From contig NZ_MUYG01000009.1 in NCBI RefSeq assembly GCF_002155425.1, forward strand, positions 372,001 to 436,000: DNA of 64,000 nt, given 5' to 3'. Source of the stretch: Erythrobacter donghaensis. Lineage in GTDB: Bacteria > Pseudomonadota > Alphaproteobacteria > Sphingomonadales > Sphingomonadaceae. Below the pieces are notes generated by a model, which was not told the DNA's origin, did no database searches, and worked only from the letters and a program-made list of their open reading frames with translations. Positions 7,893-16,674 of the stretch are shown here, in pieces; position 1 is the stretch's first letter; the number at the start of each line of letters is the position of its first letter. The position numbers were made by a program, and so were the translations under genes.

Positions 7893-9026
7893 TTGCCATT
7901 GAGGCAAACCCATTTCACATTGTGTCTTCAACACTTTGCAAGGAAGCCGGACATCGAACGCGCGCGCGCAGGACCCAGCGTAGCCAATCTCTTCGCACGC
8001 GGCGCCATCAGCCTGGCTCTCGCAGGCTGTGTCTGCAGCTGCCAGCCAACCACCTCACAGAACACTGTGGCCAGCAAATTCGAATGGTACGCCACCGAAA
8101 GCGCGCCGAAGGAATATCCCGTCTATTTGCTGACGTCGTTTTTCCGTCTGCGCGATGGCGCAATCGAAGGGCTGCCCAGCGACCGGGTGGTCAGCACCGG
8201 CTGGGGGGAACCGGGCTCGGTCCAGCTGATCGGTGACCCGTTCAAGGCTCCGCCCCAATTGCTCGACATCAGGTGGTACGATCTGATCGCGCGACAAGGC
8301 TATGGCGGCGAAATCGCGGTGGACAGCGATGCCATCGAAGACCGGATGCGCGCGGGCCTGCGCAACGAGGATGGCGGTGAGGCGCACCGGGTCGAAGCTG
8401 TGCTCGTCGGCATGGCCCCCGGCGGCGATCTCGGCCTGTGGGTCACCGGCGGGCGCGTGACCCATCTGGTGTCGATGCACCGCCTGCCGCTGATCGACAT
8501 CCCGATCGCAGACATGTCCAACGATCCGGCCGACACTCACGCGACCTTCGCCGACCGCTACCTCGATCTGCTGCTGCCCGGGAAAGCCGCCGGGGCCGAC
8601 CGCATCCCGCCGCCCGAGGGCCAGTGGCAGGCCTATGCCCGGCGGACCGATTACCGCCCCATCGTGACCGGCGAGTTCAAGGGCGATCTGTTGTGGATCA
8701 CCTTCCGCAACGGGGAGACCGACTGGTTCGATCTCTCCGGCGCGCGGGCCCAGCCAAGCTCGGTCGAAGCGGCGGGGCTGGCGCTCCCGGTCAAGGCCGA
8801 CTTTACGTGGAGCGGCCCCACGGGGCGCAAATTCGTGGCTCTGGTGGAATTCGATCCGGCCGAGGTTGAGCAGGCCTTCACATCGCTCGCCGAGCGGAGC
8901 GATGCGCGCCCGCTGGTGATCGAGTTCGAGCCGGTCGAGAGCACGCTGACGGTGGACGTGTTCCTGCGCGCGGGCAACCAGTTCTACCGGTTCGAGAAAG
9001 CCAAAACGGTCGTCTTCGCCCCCTGA
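7893..9026 (+). CDS. DUF2931-type lipoprotein
   Basis: Up to 377 residues from a TTG at 7893; the true start is unclear because the candidate signal core (LFARGAISLALAGC) begins some 30 residues in and no good ribosome-binding site is visible. The lipobox LAGC predicts a lipid anchor. The body resembles the DUF2931 family: FEWYATESAPKEYPVYLL, then GWGEPGSVQLIGDPF and an IRWYD strand. Family members of this kind are often found near type VI effector genes (recalled, not searched). It is divergent from the lipase/ankyrin cassette and may be a second, separately regulated protective lipoprotein. Function unknown. Confidence 0.7.
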   Translation: MPLRQTHFTLCLQHFARKPDIERARAGPSVANLFARGAISLALAGCVCSCQPTTSQNTVASKFEWYATESAPKEYPVYLLTSFFRLRDGAIEGLPSDRVVSTGWGEPGSVQLIGDPFKAPPQLLDIRWYDLIARQGYGGEIAVDSDAIEDRMRAGLRNEDGGEAHRVEAVLVGMAPGGDLGLWVTGGRVTHLVSMHRLPLIDIPIADMSNDPADTHATFADRYLDLLLPGKAAGADRIPPPEGQWQAYARRTDYRPIVTGEFKGDLLWITFRNGETDWFDLSGARAQPSSVEAAGLALPVKADFTWSGPTGRKFVALVEFDPAEVEQAFTSLAERSDARPLVIEFEPVESTLTVDVFLRAGNQFYRFEKAKTVVFAP

Positions 9027-9081
9027 CGCCGCGGCCGGATCGGACTTTCCTACTCGGGCGAAATATGGTGCGCTTGCCCCC

Positions 9082-9990
9082 ATGACCCGCCGCAAAGACC
9101 CCCGCTCCGCCCGCTCCCCCGTCCCCGCCGGAGAGCTGCCCCCCTTCACCCCCGTCCCGCGCCTGTGCAACCGGCACGACGGCTGGACGCCCGAACGCCA
9201 GCTCGGCTTCATCGAGGCGCTCGCCGACACCGGCAGTGTCGAGGCCGCTTGCAAGGCCGTCGACATGAGCACCGTCGGTGCCTACCACCTGCGCCGCCAG
9301 CCCGGCGCCGAAAGCTTCCGCAAAGCGTGGGAGACCGCGCTCCAGCTCGGCGTGCAGCGGGTCGAGGATGTGACGATGGACCGCGCGCTCAATGGCGTGG
9401 AGGAACCGCTCTACTCATACGGCAAGCTCATCGGCACCCGCCGCAAGTACAACGACCGGCTGCTGATGTTCATCCTGCGCAACCGCGCGCCCGAGCGCTT
9501 TGCCGCAGGCGGCGGGCCGCGCGGCCTCAACGCGGTCAGCCAGATGCAGCTCGACAGGCTCAAGAAGCAGTGGCGCAAGGAATGGGAGGCCGAACAATGC
9601 CATGTCTCCCCCGCCGATGTGCGCGCCAGCATCGACCGCAAGATCGAGGACCTCCGCCGCCGCATCGAACGCGAGCGTCCCAACCGCTACGCCGCGCTCA
9701 GCGACGAAACCCGCGCCGCCTTCGCCCACTTCTGCGCCCTGCGCGACCGCGACCTCGCCGCGATGGACGCAGACGAAAACACGCGACGCATGGTGGAGGC
9801 GCGGCTCGACACCCCCGCAACCCACTTCGACCCGCCGGAGGTTCCGCTGCTGCCGGAACCGAAGCGTGCTGCGGAGGAGGACGGCGGCGTCCCCAAGGCG
9901 CCCGAGTGGGTTCGCAACCGGCGGAAGAAGGCACCGCCTCCGCCGCCTCGGACGGAGTGGACGCTTAAGGATGAGGGGTTTGATCCGTAG
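9082..9990 (+). CDS. HTH protein, phage-terminase-small-subunit-like N-terminus
   Basis: 302 residues. Residues ~33-95 (WTPERQLGFIEALADTG, SVEAACKAVDMS, AYHLRRQPGAESF) form a helix-turn-helix region of the kind found in phage terminase small subunits and in chromosomal proteins common in sphingomonads. The middle is charged and helical, and the tail is Pro/Lys-rich (KKAPPPPPRTEW). There is no large terminase, portal or integrase nearby, so a prophage is not supported. It is probably a DNA-binding protein of unknown role. Confidence 0.65.
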   Translation: MTRRKDPRSARSPVPAGELPPFTPVPRLCNRHDGWTPERQLGFIEALADTGSVEAACKAVDMSTVGAYHLRRQPGAESFRKAWETALQLGVQRVEDVTMDRALNGVEEPLYSYGKLIGTRRKYNDRLLMFILRNRAPERFAAGGGPRGLNAVSQMQLDRLKKQWRKEWEAEQCHVSPADVRASIDRKIEDLRRRIERERPNRYAALSDETRAAFAHFCALRDRDLAAMDADENTRRMVEARLDTPATHFDPPEVPLLPEPKRAAEEDGGVPKAPEWVRNRRKKAPPPPPRTEWTLKDEGFDP

Positions 9991-10394
9991 GGGCGAGGCG
10001 GCGCTGAACCTCCATTCGGAGAGGGGGGACCATTGTAGCCCGTGAAGAGGCGCGCAAAAACGATGCGAAGACAGGAAGCGCATAGAGTTGAAATTAACGT
10101 GGCACTCTGTGAGCCCCTCGCCCGAACGAGTTCAACGAACCCACATTTTTGACTGCGCAAGATGGCTCCGTTGACAAATCAGTACTGTCAACCAACGTTC
10201 ATTTGGCGACTTGCAGGGACATTTCCGCAACCCTGCATCGGAACGATCGCTGCAGCAATCTCTGATAATCCCCTACTTTTCCACCGCGAAAGTTCAAATG
10301 TCTCAGGATTATGATATTCCTTCGGCCTTAGCCGACGCTAAAAATTCTGCGGGGCGAACAGCGATTAACCATATCCAAAAGTAAGGCAGCTCAA
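9991..10394 (+). other. AT-richer spacer before the ATPase gene
   Basis: 404 bases with no substantial gene. Composition changes from GC-rich to clearly AT-rich within it, around 10,040-10,100, which marks the left edge of foreign-looking DNA. The only ORF with a plausible start is a 28-codon one at 10298-10384, listed separately. No direct repeats, tRNA or integrase were seen at the junction. Confidence 0.6.
10298..10384 (+). CDS. 28-codon ORF directly upstream of the ATPase/TOPRIM gene
   Basis: ATG at 10298 to TAA at 10382-10384, encoding a hydrophilic peptide that begins MSQDYDIPS and ends INHIQK. It stops 10 bases before the ATPase start, is in similarly AT-rich sequence, and has a weak purine stretch (GCGAAAG) before its ATG. 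It could be a leader peptide, a small partner of the ATPase, or chance. Too short to judge by codon use. Confidence 0.25.
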   Translation: MSQDYDIPSALADAKNSAGRTAINHIQK

Positions 10395-12479
10395 ATGCGA
10401 ATTGACTCTATAGAAGTTCAAAACTTCAGAGGGATAAGAGAAATTGCTCTTCATGACCTTAAAAGTACAGTCGTAATCGCGGGAGCAAATGGCTCGGGGA
10501 AATCATGCATATTTGATGCAATTCGCCTCCTTAAATCTGCATACGGCGGCTACCAACAAAACGAATGGCATCATTGGATGTCAGAATTTCAAATAAATTT
10601 TACCAGTAATTCAGACGCTTTTCGATCTTTCTTTCAGGATCAAAATAAGAAACTGTCGATAAGATGCGAATTCAGATTAAATCCAAGCGAACGGAAATAT
10701 CTGGAATTGCATGGTGAAGAACTGGTTCGCAATTCTGTCTGGAGATTAATAGCTCCAGAAATGTATGGTTGGTCATCCTATCGAGCGGCACCTATGGCTG
10801 CACAATATAGGGACCGCGAACCTGAGGTGACGGAGAGAACTCTACAACAACTCGAAATCTTGATGAAGGAATTAGCTCAGGAAACAGTCGTTGGTCATTT
10901 ATGGGCTGATTCAGGTTCCGACATTCACTTTTCTCCCTCGAAGGCACTGGAAATTATCTTCAGTAGCTTTCTCCCGGGAGAGCTTGGACTGATTGATTAT
11001 CATGGCCCTCAACGAATGTATAATCGCGAACTCCTTCAAAACGTGAATCTCGATTTAACGTCACAAGATCAACATAGCAAGCAACACGCTCTTTATAATT
11101 ATAATAATAAATACAATACAGTCAAAACGGAAATGGCTAGTAGCTACATAAAGGAGCTTTTGGCGAAGGAGGCCGGTGTTCCTTTTTCTGAGCAAAATGC
11201 GATTGCGACCACCCTAAAAGAATTATTCGCGACATTTTTTCCCGACAAATTTTTCGTCGGACTAAAGCCGACAGCAGATGGCGGCTTAGAATTCCCTGTT
11301 CGCACCGCATCGGGCGCAATTCACGACCTCAACGAATTGAGCGCCGGCGAAAAAGAGGTTCTTTTCGGGTATCTTCGGATCAGAAACTCCGCACCTTGTT
11401 ACTCAATTATTCTGCTAGACGAGCCTGAGCTTCACCTAAACCCGAGGCTAATTCAGGGATTGCCTCAATTCTACCATCAACATCTAGGGGTAGCATTAGA
11501 GAACCAGATCTGGCTCGTCACCCATTCAGACACCTTGCTACGCGAAGTAGTGGGGCGTCCTGAGTACTCGGTCTTCCACATGACCGGCGCGTCAGTCGAC
11601 ACCAAAACACCCCAAATTTCCCAGCTCACCTTAGCTGAGGATGCAGAAAGGGCATTGATCAGTCTTGTTGGCGACATCGCCGCTTACCGGCCGGGCAAAA
11701 AGGTTGTTCTCTTCGAAGGTGGGGGGGACTCAGAATTTGATGTTACATTTACGACCCGATTATTTCCTGAGCTTTCACAGAAAGCAAATGTCATATCAGG
11801 CGGAAATAAATTACGAGTCAGAGAACTTCACGACGTCCTCGATCAAGCCTCAAAGACAGGGTCAATACCCTTTAATGTTTACTCAATAACTGATCAAGAT
11901 AGCGAAACGAAGGAAGTTATATCCTCACCTCGCTTTCAGTGGGATGTGTACCATATTGAGAACTATCTACTTGAAGTGAAATTCCTAAAATCTGCATTGA
12001 CTGAGCTTGGCGAAAAGATCGCGAACGAGTCGGATGAAAAGATTTATGACTGCCTACGCATGGCCGCAGCCGGTTCGCTCAATAGCCTATTAAGCCACGA
12101 AATTTCGTCTCATGTTCGAGCCAAGATGCGACGGCTGTTACAGTTAGGCTTCGATCCTCAACGACCTGACATTGGCACAGCCGTCCATGAAGCATTCGTT
12201 CGATCATCTGAAAGTATCGCAGCCCTTCGGGATGGGGAACTAAAGAAGTCGTCAATATTGGCGCTAGAGGCACGGCTTCGCAAAAAATTTGAAAGACAGC
12301 TTGGCACTGACACGTGGCGAAAAACATTTCGCGGCCGCGATATCTTGAGGCAATTCGCGCACCAGAATTGCAGAGCGTCGTACGAAATACTTAGGAACGT
12401 AATTATCTCACGTATGGCGGACGCCTCATACAAGCCCGCAGGTATGCGCAAGATTATCGACGTTATTCTCAATGATTAG
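10395..12479 (+). CDS. ABC-type ATPase fused to TOPRIM/DUF4435-like domain, defence candidate
   Basis: 694 residues. N-terminal half: SMC/OLD-type ATPase with IEVQNFRGI, Walker A GANGSGKS (30-37), signature LSAGEKE (~311), Walker B IILLDEPELHLNP (~340) and H-loop LVTHSD (~374). C-terminal half: a TOPRIM-like nuclease pattern with FEGGGDSEFD (~440), an ITDQDSE acidic pair (~498) and YHIENYLLE (~519), which reads like DUF4435. The ATPase+DUF4435 combination is that of PARIS (AriA-AriB, sometimes fused); single-chain ATPase+TOPRIM is also OLD. Both are anti-phage systems. It is AT-rich against GC-rich flanks, which suggests horizontal transfer. An AAGG ribosome-binding site precedes ATG 10395. 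It ends 20 bases from the lepA stop, convergent. Confidence 0.8.
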   Translation: MRIDSIEVQNFRGIREIALHDLKSTVVIAGANGSGKSCIFDAIRLLKSAYGGYQQNEWHHWMSEFQINFTSNSDAFRSFFQDQNKKLSIRCEFRLNPSERKYLELHGEELVRNSVWRLIAPEMYGWSSYRAAPMAAQYRDREPEVTERTLQQLEILMKELAQETVVGHLWADSGSDIHFSPSKALEIIFSSFLPGELGLIDYHGPQRMYNRELLQNVNLDLTSQDQHSKQHALYNYNNKYNTVKTEMASSYIKELLAKEAGVPFSEQNAIATTLKELFATFFPDKFFVGLKPTADGGLEFPVRTASGAIHDLNELSAGEKEVLFGYLRIRNSAPCYSIILLDEPELHLNPRLIQGLPQFYHQHLGVALENQIWLVTHSDTLLREVVGRPEYSVFHMTGASVDTKTPQISQLTLAEDAERALISLVGDIAAYRPGKKVVLFEGGGDSEFDVTFTTRLFPELSQKANVISGGNKLRVRELHDVLDQASKTGSIPFNVYSITDQDSETKEVISSPRFQWDVYHIENYLLEVKFLKSALTELGEKIANESDEKIYDCLRMAAAGSLNSLLSHEISSHVRAKMRRLLQLGFDPQRPDIGTAVHEAFVRSSESIAALRDGELKKSSILALEARLRKKFERQLGTDTWRKTFRGRDILRQFAHQNCRASYEILRNVIISRMADASYKPAGMRKIIDVILND

Positions 12480-12499
12480 GACTTTTACCGACGTGATAA

Positions 12500-14320
<1,821 letters not shown>

Positions 14321-14372
14321 CCCGCGACTTAGCCGCGACTTGGGCCGATGTCATTCGCCAAAAACGCAACAC

Positions 14373-16544
14373 CTAGGCGGGTTGTTTCGCATAGCCGAAT
14401 TTGGGAATGGCGCCGCCCTTTTCGATGGCGAGAAATGCGCCGGGCGACAGCGCCGCCAGCGGGGCTCCAGCGGCGGCGAGTGCGTAGGGGGAAACGCGGC
14501 TGCGGGTGCATAAGCCGCCCGATCCGTCCTCGATCAGAGATTGCTCGAACTCCAGCCCCTGCACGTCGCCATTGGAGCGCGTCACGGTTGCCACCGCCAG
14601 CTGGCCGCCACCCAGATCGACCACGAACTGCGTGCCCTTGGGCACATCGGCAAGGCCCTCGATCAGCGCGCCGGTCTTCGAGAGGTTGCGCAGCGTAACC
14701 TCGTAGGCATAGTCGTCGTGGATCACCTGGATCTTGCGGAACACCGTCCGCCTGCGCGCGCGGCGGGTGCGTTCGGCTGAGGGCTCGATCTTCCACGTCC
14801 CGCCCGCCAGCTCCTGCGCCAGCGTTGCAGCATCGACCGGTTCGCTGAAGATCGGGCCTTCGAGAAAGCGCACGCCGCCCGTGGTGAGTGCAGCGAGCAG
14901 GCCTGCGCTCTCGATGCCGCCCGCCATGGTATCCATCTGCAAGGCCCCCGCCAGCGCCACGATCGCGCGCACCAGTCCGAGCTCGCGGCTATCCTGGCGT
15001 TCGGCATCGGCCACCAGCTTCTGGTCGATCTTGATCGCATCGAAGGGCGCGCGGCGAAGATAGGCGAGCGAGGAATAGCCGCTCCCGAACTCGTCGAGCG
15101 TCAGACGCACACCCAGCTTGAACAGCGCGGCGAGCGTGCGGTCAACGACGCTTGCATCGCCGAAGAACACCGCCTCGCTGATTTCCAGCTCCAGCCGCGC
15201 AGGCGTGAGTCCGGTCGCGGTGATCGCATCGCCGATGCGGCTGACGAAATCCTCGGCCAGAAACAGCGCGACCGGCACATTGACCGCCACCCGCACGCTT
15301 TCGGGCCAGAGCGCGGCCTGTTCGCAGGCCGCCGCAATCGCCCAGCGCCCGACATCGCCGAGCATTGCTGAGCCTTCGACAATCTGCGCGAATTCCTCTT
15401 CGTCGATGATCCCGCGCTGCGCATGGTTCCAGCACACATGCGCCTCCAGCGAGGCGACCGCGCCGCTGGCGGCCTCGACGATGGGTTCGAACCGCAGGAA
15501 CAATTGCTCCTCGCTCAGAGCCGTGCCCAGTTCCTGTTCAAGCCGGCGGCGGAAGATCGTCTCGTTCTCGAGCTCGCCCGAGAAAAACCGATACTGCCCA
15601 CGCCCGCCATTCTTGGAGGCATAGAGCGCAAGGTCGGCCGCACGCACGATCTCCTCGCGGCTCACGCCGTCATGCGGAGCGATGGCGATGCCGACCGATG
15701 CGCCGATGACGCAGCGCCCCTCTTCGAGGCTGTAGGGCTGGCGCAGCATGGTGATGATCTTCATCGCCAGCTCGCCCAGCACCCCGCGATCGTCGCAATC
15801 GGGGATCATCACCTGGAATTCGTCGCCGCCCAGCCGGCCGATCTCGCAGTCACGGTCAATCGCGCGGGTGAGGCGCGCGGCAACCTGCTTGAGCAATTCG
15901 TCGCCCGCCGCATGGCCGAGCGTGTCGTTGACGTGCTTGAAGCGGTCGAGGTCGAGCATCATCACCGCACAGCTGCGCTTCGCGGTTCTGAAAGCGGTCA
16001 GCGTGGTTTCGATCTGATGCGCCATCCGGTGGCGGTTGCTGAGCCCGGTGAGCGAATCGTAGCGCGCCAGCCGCGCGGTCTCCTCTTCGCGGTGATATTC
16101 CTCGCTGATGTCGGTGCCGGTGCCACGAAACCCGGCAAAGCTGCCGCCCGCCGCCTGCACAGGCTGGCCCGACAGGCGCAGCACCGCGCCCTCGGGGCGG
16201 CGCGCGGCGCGCACCGCGATCCCGGAAAAGCCCTTGTGCGCCCCCAGCATCAGCGCCAGCGACTTGCCGCGCTCTTCGCGGTCGGCGGCGCAGAAGATCG
16301 CACTGAGCGGCTGGCCGACAAGATCTTCCAGCGGCACATTCAGCCGCGCGGCAATCGCGCCCGAAAGATAGGTCAGCCGCCCTTGCGCATCGCTGGCCCA
16401 GAACCAGCCCAGCCCGGACTGTTCGAGCTCGTCGAGCATGGCAAGGCGCTCGCGATCCGACAAAGCGGTGGCCGCAGGCGCGGCAAGCGGCGCACCGCGG
16501 GCAGCGGCGGGGTTGCGGGACGACAAGAGACCCTTGAGGGACAT
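14373..16544 (-). CDS. PAS-GGDEF-degenerate EAL-PilZ protein
   Basis: 723-residue soluble cyclic-di-GMP protein. Order: PAS-like sensor (~40-150), GGDEF (intact RLGGDEF ~238), EAL (~350-600), PilZ (~600-690, NLSKTGALIEG). The EAL domain lacks key catalytic residues: EAL reads EAH, the following LLRW reads HVCW, DDFGTG reads DEFGSG, the AEGVE glutamate is Gly (AGGIE), and the later catalytic Gln is Glu (FLEGP). The EAL domain is therefore probably a non-catalytic binding or regulatory domain, leaving cyclase activity plus PilZ output. A full-EAL paralogue lies directly upstream on the same strand, so this is a diverged duplicate. Confidence 0.9.
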   Translation of the reverse strand: MSLKGLLSSRNPAAARGAPLAAPAATALSDRERLAMLDELEQSGLGWFWASDAQGRLTYLSGAIAARLNVPLEDLVGQPLSAIFCAADREERGKSLALMLGAHKGFSGIAVRAARRPEGAVLRLSGQPVQAAGGSFAGFRGTGTDISEEYHREEETARLARYDSLTGLSNRHRMAHQIETTLTAFRTAKRSCAVMMLDLDRFKHVNDTLGHAAGDELLKQVAARLTRAIDRDCEIGRLGGDEFQVMIPDCDDRGVLGELAMKIITMLRQPYSLEEGRCVIGASVGIAIAPHDGVSREEIVRAADLALYASKNGGRGQYRFFSGELENETIFRRRLEQELGTALSEEQLFLRFEPIVEAASGAVASLEAHVCWNHAQRGIIDEEEFAQIVEGSAMLGDVGRWAIAAACEQAALWPESVRVAVNVPVALFLAEDFVSRIGDAITATGLTPARLELEISEAVFFGDASVVDRTLAALFKLGVRLTLDEFGSGYSSLAYLRRAPFDAIKIDQKLVADAERQDSRELGLVRAIVALAGALQMDTMAGGIESAGLLAALTTGGVRFLEGPIFSEPVDAATLAQELAGGTWKIEPSAERTRRARRRTVFRKIQVIHDDYAYEVTLRNLSKTGALIEGLADVPKGTQFVVDLGGGQLAVATVTRSNGDVQGLEFEQSLIEDGSGGLCTRSRVSPYALAAAGAPLAALSPGAFLAIEKGGAIPKFGYAKQPA

Positions 16545-16674
16545 GCCGTGTATTCATCCTCCTGAGCGCGACGTGCCCATGACCGTCGGGGTGATCGGTC
16601 AGGGCCTCGTCTCCAAGGAGTAAAGTCCGATGGTTATTTTTGTCCTAAGATCCGGGCCCGGCGTTGCCCCAAGT

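Noticed and set aside
5103..9026. Full type VI secretion locus
   Set aside because: No Tss, Hcp, VgrG or PAAR gene can be seen; only effector- and immunity-like proteins are supported.
9082..9990. Terminase-like protein as a prophage remnant
   Set aside because: Only an HTH region is similar; no large terminase, portal, capsid or integrase is nearby, and composition matches the host.
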